The notes: a model not told the origin generated them from the letters alone. A DNA stretch of 64,000 bases from Shimia_B sp038527375 (GCA_038527375.1 JBCBFU010000003.1:62001-126000), one strand, 5' to 3'; positions 31,791 through 40,524 are shown, counted from the stretch's first letter. A program made the numbers and translations.

Positions 31791-32369
31791 ATGATGGAAT
31801 TGCTATGGTTTGTTCTTGGCGCAAGTGTTGTTGTTGCCGCCATTGTCGCATTTGTTCGCTTCGCCACCTTCAAGGCACAAACACCCGAAGATTATGCCGG
31901 GGCAGATCCCCAATTTGACATTCGCCAGCACCTGAAAGGGCCCATCCTGTGCGAAGGGGTGATCTATGGCCCCACGGGGCGCGTGTCGTCCCGGTTCGTG
32001 GCGGATTTCGACGCCGAATGGGACGGCAATGTCGGCACGATGAAAGAACGGTTTCGCTATGACAGCGGGCGGGTTCAGGACCGTGAATGGAAACTGACGC
32101 TCGGCAATGATGGACGCATCAAGGCGGATGCCGATGATCTGGTGGGCAGCGGCAATGGCCGCCAAGAGGGCAACGCCGTCCAGCTGAACTACAAGATCAA
32201 GCTGGACGAAAGTGCGGGGGGCCATGTCCTCGATACCGTGGACTGGATGTATCTGGTCGAAAACGGGACAATTATGAACCGATCCCAGTTTCGCAAGTTT
32301 GGTATCAAGGTGGCCGAATTGGTTGCGACCATGCGGCCCCACCCGGATGCAAATAGGACAGTGAACTGA
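31791..32369 (+). CDS. DUF3833 membrane-anchored protein of RpoE regulon
   Basis: A 192-residue protein with an N-terminal transmembrane anchor (LLWFVLGASVVVAAIVAFVRF) and a DUF3833 domain: DIRQHLKGPILCEGVIYGPTGRVSSRF, WKLTLGNDGRIKADADDLVG and DWMYLVENGTIMNRSQFRKFGI. The domain is probably a lipocalin-like or lipid-binding barrel outside the membrane. It is equivalent to RSP_1088. AAGGAGGT precedes two adjacent ATGs (31791, 31794). The stop overlaps the SDR start by one base. Confidence 0.88.
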   Translation: MMELLWFVLGASVVVAAIVAFVRFATFKAQTPEDYAGADPQFDIRQHLKGPILCEGVIYGPTGRVSSRFVADFDAEWDGNVGTMKERFRYDSGRVQDREWKLTLGNDGRIKADADDLVGSGNGRQEGNAVQLNYKIKLDESAGGHVLDTVDWMYLVENGTIMNRSQFRKFGIKVAELVATMRPHPDANRTVN

Positions 32370-33103
32370 TGACACGGAATTGGGCAGGCAAACGGTATTG
32401 GCTGGTGGGCGCATCCGAAGGGTTGGGCCGTAGCCTGGCCCATGTGATGAGCCGCGCGGGCGTCGAAGTGATCGTATCTGCCCGAAGCAAGGATCGTCTG
32501 GACGAATTGGTGGCAGAGCTACCGGGTCCGGCCAAGGCCGTGGTCTGTGACGTCACCGATCAGGAGAGCGTGGATGCGGCCATCGCGGAGGTGGGCGAGG
32601 TCGACGGCTATGTCTACCTTGCTGGCGTCTACTGGCCAATGTCCGCCAAGAAGTGGGACGCTGAGAAAGCCACCCAGATGGTCGAGATCAACGTGATGGG
32701 CGCGTTCCGGTCCGTGGGTGCGGTGATGCCGCAATTCCTGGAAAAGAAGGCCGGGCACGTGGTGTTGACGGGATCCCTATCGGGGTTCCGTGGTCTGCCC
32801 AAAACGGTTGGTTACGGCGCGTCGAAGGCGGCTGTGATGTATCTGGCCGAAGGCATGCACGCCGATTTGCGCGGTAGCGGGATCGACGTGCAGGTGATCA
32901 ACCCGGGCTTCATCAAGACCCGGTTGACCGACAAGAACGACTTCAAGATGCCGTTCATCATGGAGCCTGAGGAAGCCGCCCAGGAGTTCTTTGAGCACAT
33001 GGGCACGGACACCTTCAAAAAGAGCTTCCCCCGTGTGTTCTCGTGGTTGTTCCGCGTCAGCCAGTTCTGGCCTGATTGGCTGTATTACCGGGTGTTTTCC
33101 TGA
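32369..33103 (+). CDS. Short-chain dehydrogenase/reductase of RpoE regulon
   Basis: A 244-residue classical SDR. The NAD(P) motif is VGASEGLGRSLA (residues ~13-24), with the DVT motif at ~60, and the catalytic Ser-Tyr-Lys is visible as GSLSGF and YGASKAA. The C-terminus has a hydrophobic patch (FSWLFRVSQFWPDWLYY) suggesting membrane association. It is equivalent to RSP_1087, the last gene of the R. sphaeroides singlet-oxygen operon. Its 3' end overlaps the convergent ParB-like gene by 19 bases. Confidence 0.9.
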   Translation: MTRNWAGKRYWLVGASEGLGRSLAHVMSRAGVEVIVSARSKDRLDELVAELPGPAKAVVCDVTDQESVDAAIAEVGEVDGYVYLAGVYWPMSAKKWDAEKATQMVEINVMGAFRSVGAVMPQFLEKKAGHVVLTGSLSGFRGLPKTVGYGASKAAVMYLAEGMHADLRGSGIDVQVINPGFIKTRLTDKNDFKMPFIMEPEEAAQEFFEHMGTDTFKKSFPRVFSWLFRVSQFWPDWLYYRVFS

Positions 33104-33459
33104 AACTCGTCAGGTTCGGGCGTTTGGGCGAACTGCACGGCTGAGATCGTGTCCTGCCCTGCCATCAGTGCCTTGAGGACGCGGTGCATCCCGTCCATCA
33201 GCCGCCCCTCTGCGCATAGGATGATCGGATAGCTTGGGTCCGCGGCGCGGGCCAACTCCACGTGGTGGGCAATCTCGCGCGGCGTGGGGGGCGGGTCATC
33301 GGGGAACTGGAACCACCACAGCTCATCCAGCTCGGCGATCTCGGACAGGGGTTTCGGGAAAGGGACGAGGTCGCAGGACAGCGCGATCAGGCGTTCCACG
33401 TCCCAGCGCGCAATGCCTTGGGCCGTCTTGCGACCGTGGCGTTGGGGGCGGATGGTCAT
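33085..33459 (-). CDS. ParB-like small protein
   Basis: A 124-residue protein with a short ParB/sulfiredoxin-like motif: YPIILCAEGRLMDGMHRVLKALMAG resembles the GxxxxDGxHR box of ParB-N folds. It lacks the HTH and C-terminal domains of true partition proteins, so a partition role is unlikely. A conserved hypothetical. It overlaps the saccharopine dehydrogenase gene upstream by 4 bases and the SDR 3' end downstream by 19 bases. Confidence 0.75.
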   Translation of the reverse strand: MTIRPQRHGRKTAQGIARWDVERLIALSCDLVPFPKPLSEIAELDELWWFQFPDDPPPTPREIAHHVELARAADPSYPIILCAEGRLMDGMHRVLKALMAGQDTISAVQFAQTPEPDEFQENTR

Positions 33460-34505
33460 ACCGTGGCCAGTGCGCGGTCAAAGCAGTCCTGCGCGCGCGC
33501 CCATTCGTCCGACATCTGCGGGAGTTTGCGGAGCGATGGCAGGAGTTGGCCCGCGAAATCCTCTGAGGATTCAGACGGGAGCATGGAGGGCAGATTGTCG
33601 ATCGCGGTCACATCAAGCGGCGGGATGTCATGGACGCGGAGCGCCGGGGCCTCCCACGTTGTGACGCGGTCGTAGACCTTGATGGGGCTGAAATCGCTGT
33701 CGGGGTCGCAGGCGATGTCACCGATGACGGTCAGCGTGCGGTGTGCCGTTTTCGCCGAGGCGGGCACGAAGACGGGCGTGCCGGGGCGCGCGAGGATGCA
33801 GTTCAAAAAGAGCCCGTGGTCGAGCACTTCGGGGAACGGGCCGCCGCCTGCGGTTTCGGCCATGTCCCAGCGCGTGGTTGCGATGCCCATATGGGTGCAG
33901 AGGTCTGCGGCCCCTGTACCCACGCGGCCCAAAGCCCCGATGATGAGCGCGCTGGGGCGCGTGAATATGCCCGACAGATCGGTCTGGAGGTCGGCCAGAA
34001 GCGCGGGTGCGGAAGCCACTGCCGAAACGGGGCCGGCAAGGGTGCCACGCTGCTGCGCGGTCCAGCATTTCAGCGCGACGGCGGCACCGGCGTAGCCCGC
34101 CCAGTAGCCAAAAGCGGCCACGCGCCGCCCGTCGGCATCCGTGAGATATTCGAGATCAAGAAGGGTGCCGCCCCCGGCCTTGAACCGTGCCAGCAGGCGC
34201 TGGCCTGCGGGCTGGCCTTTGTAGGCGTGGCCGAACATGATGTGGCGGTGGGGCAGGGGCGTGCCGTCCTCGGGCAGTTCCTTGAGGCCGAAGATGATCG
34301 CGTCTTCAGGCGCGCTGCGCCAACTGCCCGCCTGCGCGGGCTGTGCGCCGGCGTCGAGATAGGGTTGGTAGGGCAACGCGCGGGCGGGGCTGTCTTCCAC
34401 GGTCACGGATAGGCCCGCCGCGATCAGGTCGGCCACGCCTTCGGGCGTGATGCCCACGCGAGCTTCGTTCTCGCGCTCTTCGGCGCGGACCCAGAGATGG
34501 GTCAC
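33456..34505 (-). CDS. Saccharopine dehydrogenase (NAD+, L-lysine-forming) type
   Basis: A 349-residue protein of the LYS1/alanine-dehydrogenase superfamily: HLWVRAEERENEARVGITPEGV at the N-terminus, IIFGLKELPEDG, HIMFGHAYKGQ, the Rossmann segment ALIIGALGRVGTGAADLC and the C-terminal DNLPSMLPSESSEDFAGQLLP. Fungal LYS1 splits saccharopine to lysine and 2-oxoglutarate; in bacteria this may serve lysine turnover. The start is the GTG overlapping the glutathione transferase stop (GTGA). It forms an operon with GST, ParB-like and histidine phosphatase genes. Confidence 0.88.
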   Translation of the reverse strand: MTHLWVRAEERENEARVGITPEGVADLIAAGLSVTVEDSPARALPYQPYLDAGAQPAQAGSWRSAPEDAIIFGLKELPEDGTPLPHRHIMFGHAYKGQPAGQRLLARFKAGGGTLLDLEYLTDADGRRVAAFGYWAGYAGAAVALKCWTAQQRGTLAGPVSAVASAPALLADLQTDLSGIFTRPSALIIGALGRVGTGAADLCTHMGIATTRWDMAETAGGGPFPEVLDHGLFLNCILARPGTPVFVPASAKTAHRTLTVIGDIACDPDSDFSPIKVYDRVTTWEAPALRVHDIPPLDVTAIDNLPSMLPSESSEDFAGQLLPSLRKLPQMSDEWARAQDCFDRALATV

Positions 34506-35101
34506 GTGAGGACTCCGTCGACGCGGGCGCGGTTGACCGCGGGGCGGCTGCCGTAGAGTTCCACGTAGCGCGACAGTTTGGGGAACAGCTCGAGCGCCAC
34601 GCCGTCGCCGGGCATCCACATCGCGATGGGGTAGAGGTAGCAATCGGCCAGCGTGACCTGATCGCCCATGACGAAGGGGCCTTCGATCATCGCCTCGAGA
34701 TAGGCGGCCGTCTCCGTCATCGTTTGGGGCACCTTGCGGCGCATGTCGTCAAAGCTGGCCTCCTGATCCGCCCAGCGGGCGCCGCGCATCTTGTGGGCGT
34801 GGTTCACATGGGCGGTGGAGGCGAGATAGGTCATGACCTCGCGCATTTTGGCGGCGTGCCACGGGTCCTCGGGGATAAGGCCGGGCGCCGCGTATTCGAG
34901 GATCGCGATGGTTTCCGTCAGGATGCCGTGATCGGTTTCCAGCGCGGGCACGCGGCCCTTGGGATTGATCGAGAGATAGGCGTCGGATTTCTGCTGTGCG
35001 CTGGCGAAATCGACCGACACGAGCGTGTAATCGGCCCCGATTTCGTTGAGCGCGAGGACACTGGCCACGGCGATGGTGTTCGGGGCGAAATGCAGCTTCA
35101 T
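34502..35101 (-). CDS. Glutathione S-transferase family protein
   Basis: A 199-residue GST. The N-terminal thioredoxin-fold half has MKLHFAPNTIAVASVLALNEIGADY, PKGRVPALETDHGILTETIAILEY, with the cis-proline and the glutathione-binding ET pair. The C-terminal helical half has FVMGDQVTLADCYLYPI, the N-capping/hydrophobic-staple motif. Substrate unknown. It is coupled to the downstream saccharopine dehydrogenase and follows the phosphatase by 12 bases. Confidence 0.92.
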   Translation of the reverse strand: MKLHFAPNTIAVASVLALNEIGADYTLVSVDFASAQQKSDAYLSINPKGRVPALETDHGILTETIAILEYAAPGLIPEDPWHAAKMREVMTYLASTAHVNHAHKMRGARWADQEASFDDMRRKVPQTMTETAAYLEAMIEGPFVMGDQVTLADCYLYPIAMWMPGDGVALELFPKLSRYVELYGSRPAVNRARVDGVLT

Positions 35102-35113
35102 GACAGGGCCTTT

Positions 35114-35764
35114 CTAGTAATGCGTGCGGCTGGCGCGCCGGTCTGGCGTATCAAGATGGGGCGTGGCCCCGAATTCGGCCATGAAAAACCGCTCGTGCAG
35201 GTATTCGACGCGGTGGACGGATGTGTTGGCGGTCTGGACGATGATCTTCATGTGCCCCGCGTGGGACAGACCCAGCACGTGGCGGTGCACCATCGCGATC
35301 ACCCCGGTCGAGGTGCACACAAGCGCGCGCCCGCCGCGATCTGCAAGCTCGGTCAGGGCGGTGACGATGCGGGTTTCGAACTGGGCAAAGGTTTCGGGAA
35401 CGCCCTCTAGCTCGTCCGCTTTCCAGTGGGTGAAGACGCGGTCGACATGGGTGGTGAAGTCGCCGCCCGGCCCGGGATGGGGCGTGCCGTCGCGCGCCTG
35501 TAGCGCGTCGGCCAGCGCGAAATAGCCCAATTCATTCCAGCGCGCGTCGATTTCGGTGTCCGTGTGGCCGATGCCCGCCGCCGTTTCCACATGCCGGCGC
35601 ATGTCGCCGCAGACGATGTGATCGAAATGCGGGTTTGTGGCGCGGAAGTGGTCGCCCAGCCAGGCCGCCTGCTGGTGGCCCAGGTCCGACAGTTGATCGT
35701 AGCTGTGTTCATCCTGGGCTGCCGAGTTGGCTTGCCCGTGTCGGACGAGGACGATTTCGGCCAT
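35114..35764 (-). CDS. Histidine phosphatase family protein
   Basis: A 216-residue phosphoglycerate-mutase-like phosphatase. The catalytic motif VRHGQAN is at residues ~7-13, with the second histidine in the LVCTSTGVIAMVHRHVLG region; LSDLGHQQAAWLG is the usual Q-helix. The ATG at 35764 begins the conserved AEIVLVRHG strand. The substrate (small phosphoester or phosphoprotein) is unknown. It is divergent from the formate dehydrogenase gene with 278 bases between, and first in the phosphatase-GST-saccharopine dehydrogenase operon. Confidence 0.92.
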   Translation of the reverse strand: MAEIVLVRHGQANSAAQDEHSYDQLSDLGHQQAAWLGDHFRATNPHFDHIVCGDMRRHVETAAGIGHTDTEIDARWNELGYFALADALQARDGTPHPGPGGDFTTHVDRVFTHWKADELEGVPETFAQFETRIVTALTELADRGGRALVCTSTGVIAMVHRHVLGLSHAGHMKIIVQTANTSVHRVEYLHERFFMAEFGATPHLDTPDRRASRTHY

Positions 35765-35858
35765 GTCGCGCTTCCCTTGCTGTGTGGCGGCAGTTGGCCC
35801 GGATCGGCGTGGTGCTTCAACCCGAAAGGCGGTGCGGTCCAGACGGCCCGGATTTTTT

Positions 35859-35887
35859 GAGTTTTTTGGGACCATCGAAGGGGCGGG
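35859..35887. repeat. Intergenic repeat of GGACCATCGAAGG type, copy 1
   Basis: GAGTTTTTTG then GGACCATCGAAGGGG in the spacer before the formate dehydrogenase gene. A close match (GAGTTCTTGA then GGACCATCGAAGGGG) lies at 42671-42700 before the ABC ATPase gene. Confidence 0.5.
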
Positions 35888-36042
35888 TCTGCCGTTACCA
35901 TGGCCGGGCGGAGGTGCGGATCGGAAACAGCGGTTCCTTGTGTCGCGGCCCGATGGCGCATTTGGCGCAGGCCGCGTCGTGGATGGGGGCTGCCGCACGG
36001 GTTGGGCGTGGTCTAACCTTTCGCAGGTTTGGGAGATTGCAG

Positions 36043-38805
36043 ATGTCTGAGACAATCCGATTCACGTTGGATGGCCGTGAGGTCGAGGCCGCGCCGGGGC
36101 AGACCATTTGGGAAGTCGCCAAGGGTGGCGGGCTGATCATTCCGCATCTGTGTCACCGCGACGAGCCCGGCTATCGGTCGGACGGCAACTGCCGCGCCTG
36201 CATGGTCGAGATCGAGGGCGAGCGCACGCTGGCGGCGTCCTGCATCCGCACGCCCAGTGAGGGCATGGTCGTGACCACAGACAGCAACCGGGCCGAGACC
36301 GCGCGGAAGATGGTCATGGAGATGCTTGTGGCCGACCAGCCCGAGCAGGAGGTGGCGCACGACAAGTCGTCCCATTTGTGGGACATGGCGGCCGGGCAAG
36401 GTGTCGAGGCGAGCCGGTTCCCCAAGCTGGAAGACGGGCGTATCCCACTGCTCGATGACAGCCACGTGGCGATGTCGGTCAATCTGGATGCGTGTATCCA
36501 GTGTGGCCTGTGCGTGCGCGCGTGCCGCGAGGTTCAGGTCAATGACGTGATCGGGATGTCGGGGCGGGGCCATGACGCCTATCCGACCTTCGACATGGCC
36601 GATCCCATGGGCGAGTCGACCTGCGTGGCCTGCGGTGAATGCGTTCAGGCCTGCCCGACGGGCGCCTTGATGCCAGCGAGCGTCACCCCCGGCGACGGCG
36701 TGGGCGACAGCATGGATTTCGATGAAGAGATCGAGAGCGTCTGCGCGTTCTGCGGCGTGGGCTGTCAGGTGTCGATGAAGGTCAAGGACGGCAAGATCAA
36801 ATATGTCGAGGGGATCAATGGCCCCGCAAACGAAGGGCGGCTGTGTGTCAAAGGGCGCTTTGGCTATGACTACATCCACCACCAGCACCGGCTGACGAAA
36901 CCCCTGATCCGACGGGAAGACGCACCAGCCAAAGGGCTGAACGTCGATCCCGACAATTGGCAGGAGTTCTTCCGCGAGGCATCGTGGGAGGAGGCGCTGG
37001 ATCGCGCGGCGGGTGGTCTAAAGGGTCGGGGGCGCGAAGTGGCGGGCTTTGGGTCGGCCAAGTGCACGAATGAAGAGGCGTATCTCTTCCAGAAGTTCAT
37101 CCGGCAGGGGTTCGGCCATAACAACGTCGATCACTGCACGCGGCTGTGTCACGCGTCGTCTGTCGCGGCGTTGATGGAGAACGTCGGATCGGGCGCGGTG
37201 ACGGCGACGTTCAACGAGATCGAGAATGCCGATGTGGCGATCGTGATCGGGGCCAACCCGATCGAGAACCACCCGGTCGCTGCGACGTTCTTTAAGCAAT
37301 TCGCCAAGCGCGGTGGCAAGCTGATCGTGATGGACCCGCGGGGTCAGGCGCTCAAACGGTTTGCCACACATATGCTCCAGTTCCGGCCCGGGGCCGATGT
37401 AAGCATGCTGAACGCGATCATGCATGTGATCGTGGAGGAAGGCCTCTACGACCAGCAATATATCGAGGCCTATACCGAGAATTGGGAGGCCGAGAAGGCG
37501 CATCTGGCCGACTTCGCGCCTGAGAAGATGTCCGAGATTTGCGGCATCGACGCAGAGACGCTTCGCGCGGTGGCGCGGGACTTTGCGGGTGCCAATGCTG
37601 GCATGATCTTCTGGGGCATGGGCGTGAGCCAGCACATCCACGGGACGGATAACTCTCGCTGCCTGATTTCACTGGCGCTGATGACGGGGCATGTGGGACG
37701 GCCCGGGACCGGACTGCACCCGCTGCGCGGTCAGAACAACGTGCAGGGCGCGTCAGACGCGGGGCTGATCCCGATGTTCCTGCCCGATTATCAGAGCGTG
37801 ATGAGCGATGATGTGCGGTCCGCCTTCACGGGTGTCTGGGGATCCGAGGATTTCAGTGCCGAGAAGGGCCTGACCGTGACCGAGATCATGGATGCGGTCC
37901 ACGCCGATCAGATCAAGGCGATGTATATCCTGGGGGAGAATCCGGCGATGTCGGACCCGGATGTGGAGCATGCGCGCGACGCGCTGGCCAAGCTCGATCA
38001 TCTCGTGGTGCAGGACATCTTTATCACCGAGACGGCGAATTATGCGGATGTGATCCTGCCGGCCTCGGCGCTCTATGAGAAATCCGGGACGGTATCAAAC
38101 ACCAACCGGCAGGTGCAGATGGTGCGGCCCGTTGTGGCGCCTCCGGGGGAAGCCCGCGAGGATTGGTGGATCGAGGTCGAGTTGGCCAAGCGCTGTGGGA
38201 TGGATTGGGGTTATACCCACCCGTCCGAGGTGTTCGCCGAGATGGCGATCAACATGAAAAGCCTGAGCAACATCACCTGGGCGCGGCTGGAGAATGAGGC
38301 GGTGACCTATCCGTCGCTCAGCCCCGAGGATCCGGGTCAGGCGGTCGTGTTCGGTGACGGTTTCCCGCGCGAGGATGGCCGGGCGCGGTTCACGCCCGCG
38401 AATGTCATCGCGCCGGATGATGTGCCCGATGACGAATATCCGATGATCATGACCACGGGTCGGCAGTTGGAGCATTGGCACACCGGGTCGATGACGCGGC
38501 GCGCCACTGTTCTGGATGGGTTGGAGCCCGAGGCGAATTGCAGCCTGCACCCGTCGACCCTGCGCAAGTTGGGCGTGCAGCCGGGCGAGTTCGTTACGCT
38601 GACCACCAAGCGCGGGTCGATCACGATCATGGCGCGTGAGGATCGCGCGGTGTCGCCGGACATGGTGTTCGTGCCCTTCGCCTATGTGGAGGCCGCCGCC
38701 AACGTTCTGACGAACCCGGCGGTCGATCCCTATGGCAAGATCCCTGAGTTCAAGTTCAGCGCGGTGCGCGTTGAGAGCGCAGAGCAGGTGACGGCGGCCG
38801 AGTAA
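36043..38805 (+). CDS. Formate dehydrogenase alpha subunit (molybdopterin, iron-sulfur)
   Basis: A 920-residue FdsA/FdhF-type protein that oxidises formate to CO2. The N-terminal [2Fe-2S] ferredoxin domain (residues ~1-85) has CHRDEPGYRSDGNCRAC. A His/Cys segment follows, then two [4Fe-4S] motifs, CIQCGLCVRAC and CVACGECVQACPTG. The catalytic domain starts with CAFCGVGC and shows NVDHCTRLCHASSV, where Cys replaces selenocysteine as Mo ligand and the next His is catalytic. FdsB/FdsG (NAD-reducing) and FdhD genes are not adjacent, so its electron acceptor must be encoded elsewhere. GGGAG lies upstream of the ATG at 36043. Confidence 0.93.
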   Translation: MSETIRFTLDGREVEAAPGQTIWEVAKGGGLIIPHLCHRDEPGYRSDGNCRACMVEIEGERTLAASCIRTPSEGMVVTTDSNRAETARKMVMEMLVADQPEQEVAHDKSSHLWDMAAGQGVEASRFPKLEDGRIPLLDDSHVAMSVNLDACIQCGLCVRACREVQVNDVIGMSGRGHDAYPTFDMADPMGESTCVACGECVQACPTGALMPASVTPGDGVGDSMDFDEEIESVCAFCGVGCQVSMKVKDGKIKYVEGINGPANEGRLCVKGRFGYDYIHHQHRLTKPLIRREDAPAKGLNVDPDNWQEFFREASWEEALDRAAGGLKGRGREVAGFGSAKCTNEEAYLFQKFIRQGFGHNNVDHCTRLCHASSVAALMENVGSGAVTATFNEIENADVAIVIGANPIENHPVAATFFKQFAKRGGKLIVMDPRGQALKRFATHMLQFRPGADVSMLNAIMHVIVEEGLYDQQYIEAYTENWEAEKAHLADFAPEKMSEICGIDAETLRAVARDFAGANAGMIFWGMGVSQHIHGTDNSRCLISLALMTGHVGRPGTGLHPLRGQNNVQGASDAGLIPMFLPDYQSVMSDDVRSAFTGVWGSEDFSAEKGLTVTEIMDAVHADQIKAMYILGENPAMSDPDVEHARDALAKLDHLVVQDIFITETANYADVILPASALYEKSGTVSNTNRQVQMVRPVVAPPGEAREDWWIEVELAKRCGMDWGYTHPSEVFAEMAINMKSLSNITWARLENEAVTYPSLSPEDPGQAVVFGDGFPREDGRARFTPANVIAPDDVPDDEYPMIMTTGRQLEHWHTGSMTRRATVLDGLEPEANCSLHPSTLRKLGVQPGEFVTLTTKRGSITIMAREDRAVSPDMVFVPFAYVEAAANVLTNPAVDPYGKIPEFKFSAVRVESAEQVTAAE

Positions 38806-38829
38806 CCCTGCCGCCATGTGGCGCACAGG

Positions 38830-39135
38830 TCAGCGCGCGATTGCCGTCATGCGGCGGCCGGCACATGTGCCGTCTGAAAGGCAGACAACCTGCGTCACCT
38901 GTGCGGCGACAACGCGGGGCCGGGGGGCAGGTTGTGCGACTTGGGTAGCGCGGGCGCCATAAAGTTCGTCCTGGCGCTGACTTCGCACGGGCGTGCCGCG
39001 GCCCGTTAACGCATAGCGCGTGTTGGCGGACGTGTTTTCCTGGATGCCGAAGCTGGCGAGGTTTTGGGCTTGCGCGGGGGCCGTGACGGCCATGCTGAGG
39101 GCCAATCCGAGGCCCAGTGTGTAAAAGAGTCTCAT
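38830..39135 (-). CDS. Small exported protein
   Basis: A 101-residue protein with a signal peptide (LGLGLALSMAVTAPAQAQ, cleavage near residue 23). The mature part is ~78 residues and mostly disordered in appearance, with two cysteines near the C-terminus (VVCLSDGTCAGRR) that could form a disulphide. Short proteins ending this way are common in Rhodobacterales, but I know no function. It is convergent with the formate dehydrogenase gene and has no operon partner. Confidence 0.7.
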   Translation of the reverse strand: MRLFYTLGLGLALSMAVTAPAQAQNLASFGIQENTSANTRYALTGRGTPVRSQRQDELYGARATQVAQPAPRPRVVAAQVTQVVCLSDGTCAGRRMTAIAR

Positions 39136-39251
39136 CGATTACGCTCCGATTAGATCAACGACTGTTAAAGTTCGCTTCAATCCGAGCGCACTTTTGTGAG
39201 GCACAACTTAGACGTTATAGTGGCCTGCGTACTGTGCGGTGAAACTGTTCG

Positions 39252-40487
39252 TTAGCCCCACGTCACGTTAGCGGCAAAAAGGTAGCCAGCGCCGTAAACC
39301 GTTCGAATAAAAGATGGATTTTCCGGGTCGCCCGCCAGCTTTCGCCTGAGGCGGGACATGCGCACGTCGAGGCTCCGTGTGCTGCCAGTGCGTGCGGATG
39401 TCAGGTCGTCGCGCGTCAGAACCTCGTTTGGACGTTCTAGGAAGTGTCTGAGCAGCGCGGCCTCGGCCAAGGACAGGGTTTCAGTGCGTCCGTCAGGTGC
39501 CGTAACCTCTAACCCCTGTAGGTTCACGACCCATCCATTAAAGGAGGCGCGTGTTTTCGGCACAGGGTCGGTGGGTGAGGCCCTGTCCCCGTATCCTGGG
39601 CTGATTTCCATGGACAGGATGTAGGCCCCGGTAACCGCTCCGGTCATGTCCGTATCGGGGGTAAAGGCCGCGCGGATGTGGTTGTCGCCCTCGGGTGTGT
39701 CGAATTCGACCACCTTGGGCGCGCCACCCAAAGCCGAGTTCATGGCGTCCGAGATGATCGTGTAGATCGGAGTTCCCAAGACCTCCTGAATGCCGTGGCC
39801 GACGATGTCGCTGGCCCCGTTGGCGGGTGAGAGCGGGAGGCGGTGGTTGGAATAGGTATAGCGCCCTTGCCGGTCGATGCGGGCGATATGGGCAGGCGTT
39901 GTTTCCGCGGCGAGGCGGACCCGGGCCTCGGCGGCTTCGAGGTGTTGTTGGGTTTCACGCAGTTGGGTGATGGTGGATTGCAAGGCGCGGTTGGTGCGCG
40001 CGAGCTCCTCGGACCGTGACAGAAGTTCGCCGGACAGGTCCTCGGACCGGGCGCGCAGGATGTGTTCCTGACGTTTGATGTCGGTGATGTCGGTATAGAC
40101 CGCGACCCAGCCCCCCTGACGCAGCGGTCCGCCTTCGATGGACAGCCAGCGCCCGTTGGCGCGTTTGCGTTCAAGGTAGTGGGGTTGGAAGGTCAGCGCC
40201 TGATTGACGCGGTCCGCGACGAATTGGTCGGTGTCTTCGACCGGGCCGTATTCGCCCTGCGCAGCGAGGTGGCGGATCGTGTCGTCAAAGCGTGCGCCGG
40301 GTTCGATGAGCCGGTCGGGCAGATTGAAGATCGTTTTGAACCGACGGTTGGCGACCAGCAGCACGAGGTCTTCGCTATAAAGCGAGATGGCTTGCTGGAT
40401 CATGTTGAGGCCCGAGCGCAGCAGCACAGAACTGTCGCGGCTGCGATGCAGGCTGTCGGCGGGACGGGAGAGGTCGAAATCCATCAT
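39252..40487 (-). CDS. PAS-PAS-winged-helix transcriptional regulator
   Basis: A ~411-residue one-component regulator. A first PAS-like domain (AISLYSEDLVLLVANRRFKTIFNLPDRL, WLSIEGGPLRQGGWVAVYTDITDIKRQE) leads into a coiled coil (ILRARSEDLSGELLSRSEEL to RLAAETTP). A second PAS domain follows (RIDRQGRYTYSNHRL). The C-terminal OmpR/PhoB-type winged helix is LSLAEAALLRHFLERPNEVLTRDDL, RSLDVRMSRLRRKL, IRTVYGAGYLF. There is no receiver or kinase domain, so the PAS domains probably sense a ligand directly. It is divergent from the CoA-ligase/ABC-transporter operon, its probable target. The start may be ATG 40487, ATG 40484 or GTG 40496. Confidence 0.82.
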   Translation of the reverse strand: MMDFDLSRPADSLHRSRDSSVLLRSGLNMIQQAISLYSEDLVLLVANRRFKTIFNLPDRLIEPGARFDDTIRHLAAQGEYGPVEDTDQFVADRVNQALTFQPHYLERKRANGRWLSIEGGPLRQGGWVAVYTDITDIKRQEHILRARSEDLSGELLSRSEELARTNRALQSTITQLRETQQHLEAAEARVRLAAETTPAHIARIDRQGRYTYSNHRLPLSPANGASDIVGHGIQEVLGTPIYTIISDAMNSALGGAPKVVEFDTPEGDNHIRAAFTPDTDMTGAVTGAYILSMEISPGYGDRASPTDPVPKTRASFNGWVVNLQGLEVTAPDGRTETLSLAEAALLRHFLERPNEVLTRDDLTSARTGSTRSLDVRMSRLRRKLAGDPENPSFIRTVYGAGYLFAANVTWG

Positions 40488-40500
40488 GTGAAACACTCTG

Positions 40501-40524
40501 TTGCATTTTGTTGGATTAATGCAA
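40501..40524. promoter_or_regulatory. Candidate operator between regulator and CoA-ligase operon
   Basis: TTGCAT at 40501-40506 and ATGCAA at 40519-40524 form a perfect 6-bp inverted repeat with a 12-base spacer, just upstream of the PAS regulator start and ~100 bases before the operon. It is a plausible site for the winged-helix dimer. Confidence 0.4.

Noticed and set aside
33085..33459. True ParB chromosome partition protein
   Set aside because: Only a short motif resembles ParB; HTH and dimerisation domains are absent and there is no parA next to it.
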